This document shows positions 48,338 through 57,407 of a stretch of DNA of 64,000 bases, piece by piece. The position numbers were made by a program, and so were the translations under genes. Every line of letters starts with the position of its first letter. Within the stretch, counting starts at the first letter, position 1. The notes below the pieces were generated by a model that saw nothing but the letters and a program-made list of their open reading frames with translations, did not search any database and was not told the origin of the DNA. Source of the stretch: Streptomyces flaveus (GTDB taxonomy: Bacteria; Actinomycetota; Actinomycetes; Streptomycetales; Streptomycetaceae); assembly GCF_014647675.1 (NCBI RefSeq), contig NZ_BMPQ01000034.1, positions 22,815-86,814 of the forward strand. The letters are read 5' to 3'.

Positions 48338-51300
48338 ATGGTGGAGTTACGGCTGCTGGGCCCGGTGGAACTGCGGGTGGCAGGCCAGGCGGTGCAGCTC
48401 GGGCCACCTTTGCGGCGGGCCTTCTTCGCCGTCCTCGCGGCTGAGGCCGACCGCCCGGTTTCCGCCGAGACGCTGATCCACCGGGTCTGGGGCGAGGATC
48501 CGCCGATGGAGGCCCGCGCCTCGCTCTACTCGCACGTCAGCCGTCTTCGCCGTGTCCTGGCCGATGCGGCCACCACTGTGGACCCCGGCGAGGAGGACGA
48601 CGGCACGCCGCCGCAGTTGCTGCGCCTGGCTGGTGGCTATCTGCTGCAGGTCGCGCCGGACCGAGTCGACCTGCACCACTACCGGCAGTTGTCCGAGCAG
48701 GCGCGCGACCCCGCCCTCACCGACGTGGCGCGAGCCGCGCTGCTGTTCCAGGCTCTCGGGCTGTGGCGTGGCGAACCACTGGCGGGAGTCCCCGGCCCGT
48801 GGGCGGCGCGCACCCGCGAGAGCTGGACGCAGCGGCGCATAGACACTTTCGTGGACTGGGCGAACGCGACGACCCGGTCGGGCAGCCCGGCCCTGGTGCT
48901 CGACCGGCTGCCCGATCTGGTGGCCGAACACCCGCTGGTCGAGCCCCTGGTGACCGCGCTGATGCGGGCTCTGCAGGCGGTCGGCCGCGGCTCGGAGGCG
49001 CTGGCCTGCTACGCCGGATTGCGGGAGCGGTTGGCCGAGGAACTCGGCACCGACCCCGGGCCTGAGGTACAGCAGGTCCACCAGGAAGTCCTGCGCGGCC
49101 ATCAGGCCACCCCGCATCGGCCGACCGGAGACACCCGGCCGGCAGGAGACACCGACGGGCCCCGGACACCGGAGCACCCCACGACACCGGTCGTCGCCGG
49201 TGCGCCGCCGGACACCGGCGGACCGGCGGACACCGGCGCGGTTCCGGCCCAGGCCGTCCCACGGCAACTCCCCGCCGGAGTCCTGGGGTTCATCGGCCGG
49301 GAGGGCCATCTCAAACAGCTCGATGCGCTGCTTCCTCCACAGGACGACGAGGCAGCGGGGGCCACGGGCGTGATCACGGTGATGTCCGGTACGGCCGGTG
49401 TGGGCAAGACGGCCCTGGCCGTGCACTGGGCCCACGGCATGCGCGACCGGTTTCCGGACGGGCAGTTGTACGTCGACCTCAGCGGCTTCGGGCCCACCGC
49501 ACCGTTGCGACCGGTCGACGTCCTGGGCCGGTTCCTGCGCGCACTGGGCGTGCCGACGGAACAGGTGCCGGCCGAGCAGGAGGAGGCCGCGGCGCTGTAC
49601 CGCTCCCTGCTGGCAGGCAAGCGCATGCTGGTCCTCCTCGACAACGCGGCCAGTGCGGACCAGGTACGGCCGCTGCGGCCCGCGGCTCCCGGCTGCCTGG
49701 CGGTGGTCACCAGCCGCGACCGGTTGAGCGGTCTGGTGGCGCGTGACGGCGCCCGGTCGCTCGTCCTGGATGTGCTGACCGACGCGGAGGCCCACGACCT
49801 GCTGGCCCAGATGCTGGGCGAGGAGCGTGCCCGGTCCGACGCGGAGGCCGCGGCGTGGCTTGTCGAGTGGTGCGGCAGACTGCCCCTCGCCCTGCGGATC
49901 GCGGCCTCTGATGTGGCGGGCAGGGACAACCTCGGTCTGGCTCGATACGCGGCCGAGCTGAAAGACACCGACCGGCTCGGATCGCTGGCTGTGGACGGCG
50001 ACGCGCAGTCCGCCGTACGTACGGCCTTCGACCACTCGTACCGTGCTCTGCCGCCGGAGGCCCGGCGGATGTTCCGGCTGACCGCGTCCGCCCCCACCCC
50101 GGACGTGACCGTCGACGCGGCCGCCGCCCTCGCGGGCGTGACGCCGCGGCAGGCCCACGAGGTGCTGGCCCGGCTGACGGCGGCGAGCCTCGTGCACCAG
50201 CAGTCGCCCGGCCGGTACTCGTTCCACGACCTGGTGCGCCTGTACGGCACCGAATGTGCCGAGGAGGAGAGCCCGGCCGACCGTGCCGAAGCGACGAGCC
50301 GCCTTCACAGGTACTACCTCGCCACGGTGACCGCCGCCTCACAGTTGCTTTATCCGGACAAACTGCGCCTGCCGGCCGATGCCGTAGGTGCGGCGGGGAG
50401 CACCGAGTCCGTACCGCAGCAGGTCGCCACCGTGCTGAACGACGAGTCCGCGGCTCTGGGCTGGCTCAACGCCGAACAGCCCAACATGCGTTCGGTCATC
50501 GAGGACGCCGCCCGGCATGGCTCCCGGAAGACCGCGTGGCTGCTCGCCGACAGGCTGCGCGGCTTCTTCTGGCTCGGCTCCCACGCTTCCGACTGGCTGG
50601 CGGTGGCACAGGCCGGCCTGGCTGCCGCACGGGCCGACGGCAATGCATGGGCCGAGGGCGCGGCCCGGCTCAGTCTCGGGGACGCCTGTATGCGACAAGG
50701 CCGGTTCGGCAGTGCGCTGGAGCACTACACAGGTGCGCTGGCCTGCACCCAGAGCGTGGGATGGCGGGACGGGCAGGCAGCCGTTCTCAGCAACCTCGCC
50801 GGCGTGCACTGGGAACAGGGCCGTCCCCTCCAGGCGACCGATCACCTCACCCGAGCCCTGGTGATCAACGTCGAGACCGGCCGGGTCGCCGGACAGGCCG
50901 CCATCCTGGGGAACCTCGGCGTCCTGTGCCGGGAACTCGGACAGCTGGACCGGTCCGCGGAGTACCACAGACAGGCCCTCGTCCTCGACGAGAAGATCGG
51001 CTCCGCCGTGAACGCGGCCATCGACGTGGCCAATCTCGCCGAGGCGATCTGCCTGCAGGGACACCTCGCCGAGGCAGAGGACGGCTTGCTACGGGCTCTG
51101 CACCTGCACCGGGAACTCGGTGACCGGGACACCGAGAGCTACACGCTGTGCGTCCTGGCCCGGCTCCAGGGTGACCTGGACCGCCCCCGTCGGTCCCTCG
51201 ACACCGCACGGACCGCGCTCGCTCTCGCCCGGGAGAACGACCACACACGGCATGAGGTGGATGCCCTGAACGCCTTGGCGAGCGCCCATCTCCGGCTCGC

Positions 51301-51736
51301 CGACCACGACAGGGCTCTCAGCCACTACGAGCAGGCGCTGCGGATCCTGCGGGAAACCGGTCAGGACCACTGCCACGCGGCGGTCGAGAGCCTCGTCGGA
51401 CTGGCGGACACTCACCACCGCACCGGCTGCGGACCATCGGCCACGGAACTGGCCCACCGCGCTCTCCACACGAGCCGCCGCACCGGATATCGGCTCTTGG
51501 AAGGCCAGGCTCTCACCGTCCTCGCCGGCATCGCTCTCGTCGGCGGTGCGCCGTCCCAGGCCGCCGAACACGCCCGGCGCGCAGTGGAAGTTCACCGTGC
51601 CACCGGGCATCGCATGGGCCGGGTTCAGGCTCTGCACCAGCTCGCCAGGGCGGTACAGCAGACGCACGGGTACACCGCGGCCCTTTCCCTGAAGCGCGAG
51701 GCGGAGGCGATCCACCTGAGGATGAGAGCACGGTGA
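48338..51736 (+). CDS. AfsR-like SARP/NB-ARC/TPR regulator
   Basis: 1,132 residues. A SARP DNA-binding domain (ELRLLGPVELRVAGQAVQLG; ETLIHRVWGEDPPMEARASL) is followed by a BTAD domain (to about 255), then a Pro/Thr linker. The NB-ARC ATPase has P-loop MSGTAGVGKTALAVHWAH near 355, KRMLVLLDNAASADQV and the GRLPLALRIAA motif. A C-terminal array of about eight TPRs follows (SLGDACMRQGRFGSALEHYT). The ATG at 48338 (MVELRLLGP) is preferred to one at 48308. Transcription activator of the AfsR type; no biosynthetic cluster is adjacent. Flanked on the right by a DUF397 remnant. Confidence 0.93.
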   Translation: MVELRLLGPVELRVAGQAVQLGPPLRRAFFAVLAAEADRPVSAETLIHRVWGEDPPMEARASLYSHVSRLRRVLADAATTVDPGEEDDGTPPQLLRLAGGYLLQVAPDRVDLHHYRQLSEQARDPALTDVARAALLFQALGLWRGEPLAGVPGPWAARTRESWTQRRIDTFVDWANATTRSGSPALVLDRLPDLVAEHPLVEPLVTALMRALQAVGRGSEALACYAGLRERLAEELGTDPGPEVQQVHQEVLRGHQATPHRPTGDTRPAGDTDGPRTPEHPTTPVVAGAPPDTGGPADTGAVPAQAVPRQLPAGVLGFIGREGHLKQLDALLPPQDDEAAGATGVITVMSGTAGVGKTALAVHWAHGMRDRFPDGQLYVDLSGFGPTAPLRPVDVLGRFLRALGVPTEQVPAEQEEAAALYRSLLAGKRMLVLLDNAASADQVRPLRPAAPGCLAVVTSRDRLSGLVARDGARSLVLDVLTDAEAHDLLAQMLGEERARSDAEAAAWLVEWCGRLPLALRIAASDVAGRDNLGLARYAAELKDTDRLGSLAVDGDAQSAVRTAFDHSYRALPPEARRMFRLTASAPTPDVTVDAAAALAGVTPRQAHEVLARLTAASLVHQQSPGRYSFHDLVRLYGTECAEEESPADRAEATSRLHRYYLATVTAASQLLYPDKLRLPADAVGAAGSTESVPQQVATVLNDESAALGWLNAEQPNMRSVIEDAARHGSRKTAWLLADRLRGFFWLGSHASDWLAVAQAGLAAARADGNAWAEGAARLSLGDACMRQGRFGSALEHYTGALACTQSVGWRDGQAAVLSNLAGVHWEQGRPLQATDHLTRALVINVETGRVAGQAAILGNLGVLCRELGQLDRSAEYHRQALVLDEKIGSAVNAAIDVANLAEAICLQGHLAEAEDGLLRALHLHRELGDRDTESYTLCVLARLQGDLDRPRRSLDTARTALALARENDHTRHEVDALNALASAHLRLADHDRALSHYEQALRILRETGQDHCHAAVESLVGLADTHHRTGCGPSATELAHRALHTSRRTGYRLLEGQALTVLAGIALVGGAPSQAAEHARRAVEVHRATGHRMGRVQALHQLARAVQQTHGYTAALSLKREAEAIHLRMRAR

Positions 51737-51752
51737 CGCCCGGCCCACGTGG

Positions 51753-51803
51753 GCCACTCTCATCCGCGACATCAAGGCGGGCAAAGTGGATCACCTGCTC
51801 TGA
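51753..51803 (+). pseudogene. DUF397-like gene, 3' fragment
   Basis: ATLIRDIKAGKVDHLL and a stop match the last residues of the DUF397-like gene at 45056. The DNA is identical for 26 bp (51759-51784 and 45203-45228). There is no start and no upstream part, since the SARP stop is 16 bp away. Confidence 0.85.
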
Positions 51804-52137
51804 CGGCCCGCCAAGGCCCGTACCGAAGGCGGCGGCCCGTATCGAAGGCAGCCGGGTTTACGACGACCCGTTCCGCCGTCGGGAGCAGGACGAGACCTGA
51901 CGCAGGATCACCATCTGGCTACGGAACGGTCGTTCAGCGACCCAGCCATCAGGGCGAGTGCCCCCACCCGTTCTCGTCGGCGGGCCCCACGGTATGGTGC
52001 GTGATTGAGGGTTCAAGATCATTTACCGAGCCCCGGATGCTTTGCCGGACCATGCCGTCCCGGCACTCGGGACCTGCACGGCATCCGCCCCCACAGCCAG
52101 GAACTCGTTCAGAAACACCTTTCTGGAGACACACCTG
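51804..52137. other. Intergenic, no gene seen
   Basis: 334 bp without a supported gene or strong palindrome. It contains the promoter region of the DUF3455 gene. No clear operator was seen. Confidence 0.5.
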
Positions 52138-52707
52138 ATGAAGCTCGCCAGACGTCTCGTCCTCACCACCACAGCTCTCGCCGCCGTGACCGCCGGCACG
52201 CTCTTCAGCGCGACGATCGGCCAGGCCACGACCTCGAAGCCCGCCGACGCCGATACCGCCGCCCCCACCACGCCGAAGGCCCCCGACTCACTGAAGGTCC
52301 CTGATGGCAACCGGCTCACCGGTGTCTTCTCCGCCAAGGGCGTCCAGGTCTACACCTGCACCGACGGCGCCTGGAAGCTGCTGGAACCCGCCGCCACCCT
52401 CTCGGCCAAGAACGACAAATCCCACCGCCCCGTCGCCCTCCACTCCCGCGGTCCCGTCTGGGTGTCCACGGTAGACGGCAGCGCGGTCAACGCCGCCGCC
52501 CTCGCCACCTCCCCCAAACCCGGCACCATCCCCGAACTCCTCCTGCAGTCCACCGCCACGCGCGGCACCGGGGTCTTCGCCGGCGTTTCCTACATCCAGC
52601 GCCTCAGCACCCAGGGCGGCGTCGCCCCCACCACCGCCTGCACGGGCACCGACCAGGTCAGCGTCCCCTACTCCGCCATCTACACCTTCTACAAGCCCGC
52701 CAAGTGA
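52138..52707 (+). CDS. DUF3455 family secreted protein
   Basis: 189 residues. A signal peptide (RLVLTTTALAAVTAGTLFSA) is followed by a DUF3455 domain: LTGVFSAKGVQVYTCTDGAW, WVSTVDGSAV, ELLLQSTATRGTGVFAGVSY and IQRLSTQGGVAPTTACTG. Members are exported proteins of unknown role in bacteria and fungi. GGAGACACACCTG precedes the ATG. A (GCGGTAA)4 repeat and a strong terminator follow. Confidence 0.88.
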   Translation: MKLARRLVLTTTALAAVTAGTLFSATIGQATTSKPADADTAAPTTPKAPDSLKVPDGNRLTGVFSAKGVQVYTCTDGAWKLLEPAATLSAKNDKSHRPVALHSRGPVWVSTVDGSAVNAAALATSPKPGTIPELLLQSTATRGTGVFAGVSYIQRLSTQGGVAPTTACTGTDQVSVPYSAIYTFYKPAK

Positions 52708-52708
52708 T

Positions 52709-52736
52709 GCGGTAAGCGGTAAGCGGTAAGCGGTAA
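52709..52736 (+). repeat. Four perfect tandem copies of GCGGTAA
   Basis: A 7-bp unit is repeated four times without change, starting two bases after the DUF3455 stop. A simple repeat of this sort can vary in copy number. Confidence 0.95.
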
Positions 52737-52747
52737 GAAGCAACGGC

Positions 52748-52778
52748 AGGGCCCCTCGGGACGATCTCGAGGGGCCCT
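52748..52778 (+). terminator. Terminator of DUF3455 gene
   Basis: AGGGCCCCTCG (52748-52758) pairs with CGAGGGGCCCT (52768-52778) around a 9-base loop, with TTGCTGT after it. Confidence 0.8.
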
Positions 52779-52923
52779 TGCTGTGCAGTGCACCGGGCAG
52801 GATGCGAATGACGGCCCGCACCCACGGCCCGTTCAGAAACGGTGAAACATTTCCCGGGGTCCACCGCATCAATGAGGTGAGGACGGTTTCGGGGGATCGC
52901 CGAGGATCACGGGGGACGTAGGC

Positions 52924-53439
52924 ATGAGACAGAGGGGCGAGGACGGCTACGCCGAGTTCGCTGCGGCGCGTGCCGGGCATTTGTATCGGTCGGCCTGTCT
53001 GCTCACCGGCGGCGACACCCATCTCGCCGAGGATCTCGTGCAGGAGACCCTCGGGCGGCTGTACGTCAACTGGCGGCGGGTGTCGCGCGTCGGTAATCCC
53101 GCGGGGTACGCGCAGACCGTCCTCACCCGTACGTTCCTCGCCCACCAGCGGCGGCGCAGCAGTACCGAACGTGCCACGGACGTCCTTCCCGACCTGGCCG
53201 ATCCGCACAGCGCCGCCGACGACACGTCGCTGCGGCTGACCCTCGTGGAGGCGCTGGGGAGGCTGTCCGCCAAGGACCGGGCCGTGGTCGTCCTGCGGTA
53301 CTGGGAGGACCGCAGCATCGAGGAGACCGCCGACGCGATGAACGTCAGCTCGGCCGCCGTACGCACCCGCTGCGTACGGGCCCTCGGCCGGCTGCGGGTG
53401 CTCCTCGGCGACGGCCTCAGCGAGTACGCGGCCCGCTGA
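52924..53439 (+). CDS. SigE-family ECF sigma factor
   Basis: 171 residues. Sigma-70 region 2 (LYRSACLLTGGDTHLAEDLV; QETLGRLYVNWRRV) and region 4 (LGRLSAKDRAVVVLRYWEDR; SIEETADAMNVSSAAVRTRC) match the streptomycete SigE-type ECF family (SigE family RNA polymerase sigma factor). GGTGAAAC about 80 bp upstream resembles an ECF -35 element, hinting at autoregulation. The next gene encodes a single-span membrane protein, likely its partner. Confidence 0.92.
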   Translation: MRQRGEDGYAEFAAARAGHLYRSACLLTGGDTHLAEDLVQETLGRLYVNWRRVSRVGNPAGYAQTVLTRTFLAHQRRRSSTERATDVLPDLADPHSAADDTSLRLTLVEALGRLSAKDRAVVVLRYWEDRSIEETADAMNVSSAAVRTRCVRALGRLRVLLGDGLSEYAAR

Positions 53440-53520
53440 ACGGCCACCGCGACCCAGCGCGATTCCCATTCCAACGACTTCCAATGACTTTCAACGACCT
53501 TGCAGAGACGGTGGTTTGCC

Positions 53521-54378
53521 ATGCCCGCTGAAGATCACGAGAGCCGCGACGTCGACACCGACCTTTTCGAGGACCGGCTCGGCCTCGCCATGCGCCAGGC
53601 CGGCGACTCCTTCGAGACCGACCGGAGTGGCCTCGTCGCCGCCGGAGCGGTACGCGGTCGCAGGCTCCTGCTGCGGCGCCGGGCCGCCGTCGTGGGAGGC
53701 GTGGCCGCTGTCGTCCTCGTGGGGGTGGGCGGGACGCTGCTCGTGCCCTGGGGCGGCGCGGGCGACGGGCAGCAGTCCGTGGCCGCCAGCAGGCCGACCC
53801 CGACCTCGCCCCCTCCCGCCGAGAGCGACGGGCGGCCGTCCGTGGCCGCCACCAGCCCGACCCCGACCCTGCCCCCGCCCCCTCCCGCCGAGAACGATGG
53901 CAAGACCTCCGGCGCCGAGCCACCGGAGACCACCCCGAGCACCCCTCCGGGTGCCGACGGTTCCTCGATCGGGCAGACGCTCACCTCTCTGCTCCCCAAG
54001 AACGTCGACGTCGTCTCGTATGGCGGTCAGGCCAACGATTACGCGTACGTCGTGGTCGACGACGGCAAGGGAGAGAGCCTGGTTCAGATCAACGTGCAGC
54101 CCGATATGTCGGATGTCGAGGACCAGCTCTTTGGGCCCGACGCGGAGATCCTGCCCGATGGCACAAAGGTCGCCACGAGCCAGGGTCCGGGCGAGAAGGG
54201 TGTCGCGGGCGTCGTCATGTGGACCGTCGACACCATCAGGCCTGATGGCCGGCGCGTGGTCGTCAGTGCCTTCAACTCCGGCTCACAGCGCGACGACCCG
54301 ACCCGCGAGACACCCGCGCTCACCATGCAGCAGCTCAGGGAGATCGCCACGAGTCCGAAGTGGCTACAGCTCGGGTAA
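53521..54378 (+). CDS. Single-span membrane protein, possible sigma partner
   Basis: 285 residues. A cytoplasmic part (about 1-52: LFEDRLGLAMRQAGDSFETD, RSGLVAAGAVRGRR) precedes one membrane helix (AVVGGVAAVVLVGVGGTLLV). A Pro-rich linker has a duplicated unit SVAA-S-PTPT-PPPAE-DG. The outer domain is about 160-285. The layout (short N-terminus, one helix, outer sensor) and the position 81 bp after a SigE-type gene suggest an anti-sigma-like partner, though no zinc-binding ZAS motif is present. Confidence 0.7.
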   Translation: MPAEDHESRDVDTDLFEDRLGLAMRQAGDSFETDRSGLVAAGAVRGRRLLLRRRAAVVGGVAAVVLVGVGGTLLVPWGGAGDGQQSVAASRPTPTSPPPAESDGRPSVAATSPTPTLPPPPPAENDGKTSGAEPPETTPSTPPGADGSSIGQTLTSLLPKNVDVVSYGGQANDYAYVVVDDGKGESLVQINVQPDMSDVEDQLFGPDAEILPDGTKVATSQGPGEKGVAGVVMWTVDTIRPDGRRVVVSAFNSGSQRDDPTRETPALTMQQLREIATSPKWLQLG

Positions 54379-54401
54379 GCACCCCGCGCCTGATGAGCGC
54401 G

Positions 54402-55784
54402 TCAGAAGAACTCCGACCAAGGCTGGTCCCAGATCTGCTTCACGCACAGGACGATGAAGAGCAGGCCCGCGATCACCAGCATGGCGTTGCTGAGCGGGCC
54501 GTTGCGCCATTCCCTCGGTGTGCGGGAGGAGTTGAGGAGCCAGACCAGGGTGAGGGCGAGGAAGGGGAGGAAGGCCGCGCCGAGGACTCCGTACAGGATG
54601 ATCAGGCGGAAGGGCTGGCCCTCGAACAGCAGGATCATCGGCGGGAACGTCAGCCACAGCAGGTACGCGCGGAACGGCCACGACTTCTCGCGGGCGCCGG
54701 ACGCCACCTCCTCGCCCGAGCCGGACCCGGACCCGGCCCCGGACGCCACCGCATCGCCCGTCACCGCACGGCGCGCCCGGTAGCGCTCCACGAAGTCCGC
54801 GAACATCAGGCTGACGCCGTGCCAGACGCCGATCAACGAGGTGAACGACGTGGCGAAGAAGCCGATGAGGAAGAACTTCGACGTCGCCGTGCCGTACTCG
54901 TCCTCCAGGATGTCGCCGAGCTGGATGAGGCCCTTGTCGCCGCTCGCGATGGCGACATTCGAGGCGTGGAGGAGTTCCGCGCCGACGAAGAGCATGGAGA
55001 TGACGAAGATGCCGGTCGTGGCGTACGCGACGCGGTTGTCGAGGCGCATCACCTTCATCCAGCCGGTGTTCGTCCAGCCCTTCGCGTTGACCCAGTAGCC
55101 GTACGCGGCAAGGGTGATGGTGCCGCCGACGCCGCCGACCAGACCGAGGGTGTTGAGGATGGAGTCCTTCTCGTCGGGGAGGACGGGGAGCAGGCCCGCG
55201 AAGGCGTCGCCGAGGTTCGGGGTGACGCGGATCGCCAGGTACACCGTCACCACGAACATGACGCCGACCAGCACCGTCATGACCTTCTCGAAGACGGCGT
55301 ACTTGTTGAACCAGACGAAGACCAGGCCGACCAAGCCGGTGAGGATGGCCCACCACTTGAGGTCCATGACGTCCGGGAAGAGCGCCTGGAGGGGCAGGCC
55401 CGAGGATGACATGGCCGCGGCGCCATAGACGAAGCCCCAGATCACGACGTACACGACGAAGAACCACGTCGTCCAGCGGCCGAGGCTCTCCCAGCCGTCG
55501 AACAGGGTGCGACCGGTGGACAGATGCCAGCGGCCCGCCGCCTCGGCCAGGGAGATCTTGACGAGGCAGCCGAGGATGGCGGCCCACAGGAGGGTGTAGC
55601 CGAAGTTCGAGCCTGCGATGAGGGTCGCGACGAGGTCGCCCGCGCCGACGCCGGTGGCGGCGACCACGATGCCGGGGCCGATGTATTTCCAACTGGATTT
55701 ACGGGGGCTGGAGTTGGCCTCGCCCGACGCCGCTTCCCCTGAGTTTCCCGCCGTCTTGCCGGTGTTTCCCGTGGTGTCCGCCAT
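54402..55784 (-). CDS. Nramp-related metal transporter, divergent
   Basis: 460 residues, about eleven membrane helices. The first helix begins KYIGPGIVVAATGVGAGDLV, so the DPGN metal-binding motif of true Nramp proteins is replaced by a GVGAGD motif. The helix 6 region reads LAAYGYWVNAKGW in place of the MPH motif. GSNFGYTLLWAAILGCLVK and the later helices keep the family pattern. Metal choice therefore probably differs from Mn/Fe. A Gly/Ser-Ala cytoplasmic loop lies around residue 350. ATG at 55784. Confidence 0.88.
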   Translation of the reverse strand: MADTTGNTGKTAGNSGEAASGEANSSPRKSSWKYIGPGIVVAATGVGAGDLVATLIAGSNFGYTLLWAAILGCLVKISLAEAAGRWHLSTGRTLFDGWESLGRWTTWFFVVYVVIWGFVYGAAAMSSSGLPLQALFPDVMDLKWWAILTGLVGLVFVWFNKYAVFEKVMTVLVGVMFVVTVYLAIRVTPNLGDAFAGLLPVLPDEKDSILNTLGLVGGVGGTITLAAYGYWVNAKGWTNTGWMKVMRLDNRVAYATTGIFVISMLFVGAELLHASNVAIASGDKGLIQLGDILEDEYGTATSKFFLIGFFATSFTSLIGVWHGVSLMFADFVERYRARRAVTGDAVASGAGSGSGSGEEVASGAREKSWPFRAYLLWLTFPPMILLFEGQPFRLIILYGVLGAAFLPFLALTLVWLLNSSRTPREWRNGPLSNAMLVIAGLLFIVLCVKQIWDQPWSEFF

Positions 55785-55984
55785 GCCGATCAAGAAAGCG
55801 CAAAGCGGGCGATGACACAAGGGGGCGTGCGTGTATGCGCGTTCGACCTCCGCCTGGTCTTGACCCGGTCATGCCATACCTTCACGATGAGCGCCACACC
55901 CGCACAGACGTCGCTTGAACCACCCCCCGCTCCAACCCCCACATTCCGGAGACCCCGGAAGTCCTGGAGAACCTAGGAGACTCA

Positions 55985-57328
55985 ATGCGACTACGCACCA
56001 GAGGCAGACGCACCGCCTTCCTCGGCACCCTCCTCGCGCTCGCCCTCGCGGCGCCCATCACCGCCACGACGACCAGCGTGTCCGGAGCGCCCGGCACGGC
56101 CCCGGTGGCCGCGTCCGAGGCCGATCGCGAGATCCGCCAGTACGAGGTCCACATGCACTCGGACTCCAAGTCCCGTACGGCACTTCAGAAGTCCGGCGTG
56201 ACGGTGGACGACTCCGACGACCACACCGTGTTCATCTCCGGCCGCGCGGACCAGGTCAAGAAGCTGCGGCAACTCGGCTACGAGGTCACGCCGATGGGCG
56301 CCGCACCCGACCGGTCGCGCGGCGAGGAGGACGTACGGCCCCTCGACTTCCCCTCCGCCGACTCGCGCTATCACAACTACGCCGAGATGAACACGGAGAT
56401 CAGCCAGCGGCTCTCGGCGTACCCGAACATCATGAGCAGGCGCGTGATCGGGAAGTCGTACCAGGGCCGGGACATCGTCGCCATCAAGATCAGCGACAAC
56501 GTCGCGACCGACGAGTCCGAACCCGAAGTCCTGATGACCCACCACCAGCATGCACGCGAGCACCTCACCGTCGAGATGGCGCTCTACCTGATACGCGAAC
56601 TGGGCGCCGGATACGGCTCCGATCAGCGCATCACGAACATGGTCAACAGCCGCGAGATCTGGATACTCCCCGACCTCAACCCGGACGGCGGCGAGTACGA
56701 CATCGCGACCGGGCAGTACCGCTCCTGGCGCAAGAACCGGCAGCCCAACAGCGGTTCCTCGTACGTCGGTACGGACCTGAACCGCAACTGGGCCTATCGC
56801 TGGGGTTGCTGCGGCGGTTCGTCCGGTTCGACGTCCTCCGACACCTACCGGGGTCCGGCCGCCGAGTCCGCGCCCGAGGTGAAGGTCGTCGCCGACTTCG
56901 TACGCAGCCGGGTCGTCGGCGGTACGCAGCAGATCAAGGCGGGCGTCGACTTCCACACGTACAGCGAGCTCGTGCTGTGGCCCTTCGGCTACACGAACTC
57001 GGACACGACCACCGGCATGACGGCCGACGACCGCAACGCCTTCGCCACGGTCGGCGGGAAGATGGCCGCCAGCAACGGCTACACGGCCGAGCAGTCCAGC
57101 GATCTCTACATCACGGACGGCTCGATCGACGACTGGCTGTGGGGCGACCAGAAGATCTTCGGCTACACCTTCGAGATGTACCCGGGGTCCGCGTCGGGCG
57201 GCGGTTTCTACCCGCCCGACGAGGTCATCGAGCGCGAGACGTCCCGCAACCGGGACGCGGTGCTCCAACTGCTGGAGAACGCGGACTGCATGTACCGGTC
57301 CATAGGCAAGGAGGAGCAGTACTGCTGA
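55985..57328 (+). CDS. Secreted M14 zinc carboxypeptidase
   Basis: 447 residues. The signal peptide (RTAFLGTLLALALAAPITAT) is followed by a propeptide (to about 115) and an M14 peptidase domain. Zinc ligands are in HHQHAREHLTVE (HxxE) and GVDFHTYSE. Substrate-binding Arg is in GTDLNRNWAYRWGC and the catalytic Glu in YTFEMYPGS. Similar to the Streptomyces carboxypeptidase T-like enzymes. A perfect hairpin follows at 57351. GGAGAACCTAGGAGACTCA precedes the ATG. Confidence 0.95.
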   Translation: MRLRTRGRRTAFLGTLLALALAAPITATTTSVSGAPGTAPVAASEADREIRQYEVHMHSDSKSRTALQKSGVTVDDSDDHTVFISGRADQVKKLRQLGYEVTPMGAAPDRSRGEEDVRPLDFPSADSRYHNYAEMNTEISQRLSAYPNIMSRRVIGKSYQGRDIVAIKISDNVATDESEPEVLMTHHQHAREHLTVEMALYLIRELGAGYGSDQRITNMVNSREIWILPDLNPDGGEYDIATGQYRSWRKNRQPNSGSSYVGTDLNRNWAYRWGCCGGSSGSTSSDTYRGPAAESAPEVKVVADFVRSRVVGGTQQIKAGVDFHTYSELVLWPFGYTNSDTTTGMTADDRNAFATVGGKMAASNGYTAEQSSDLYITDGSIDDWLWGDQKIFGYTFEMYPGSASGGGFYPPDEVIERETSRNRDAVLQLLENADCMYRSIGKEEQYC

Positions 57329-57350
57329 CGGGCTGGTGTTGTGCGTGAGA

Positions 57351-57378
57351 GTGCGCCCCGGCTCGGCCCGGGGCGCAC
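57351..57378. terminator. 11-bp hairpin between convergent genes
   Basis: GTGCGCCCCGG and CCGGGGCGCAC around six bases, 23 bp after the carboxypeptidase stop and 30 bp before the end of the convergent gene. Serves both. Confidence 0.75.
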
Positions 57379-57407
57379 CCTCACTCATGCACTCATGAAG
57401 TACGCGG

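Noticed and set aside
48338..51736. SARP gene as marker of an antibiotic biosynthetic cluster
   Set aside because: No PKS, NRPS, terpene or other biosynthetic genes lie nearby. The neighbours are a secreted protein, methyltransferase and DUF3455 protein.
52709..52736. CRISPR-like array
   Set aside because: It is a simple 7-bp tandem repeat without spacers. No CRISPR repeats or cas genes were seen in the window.
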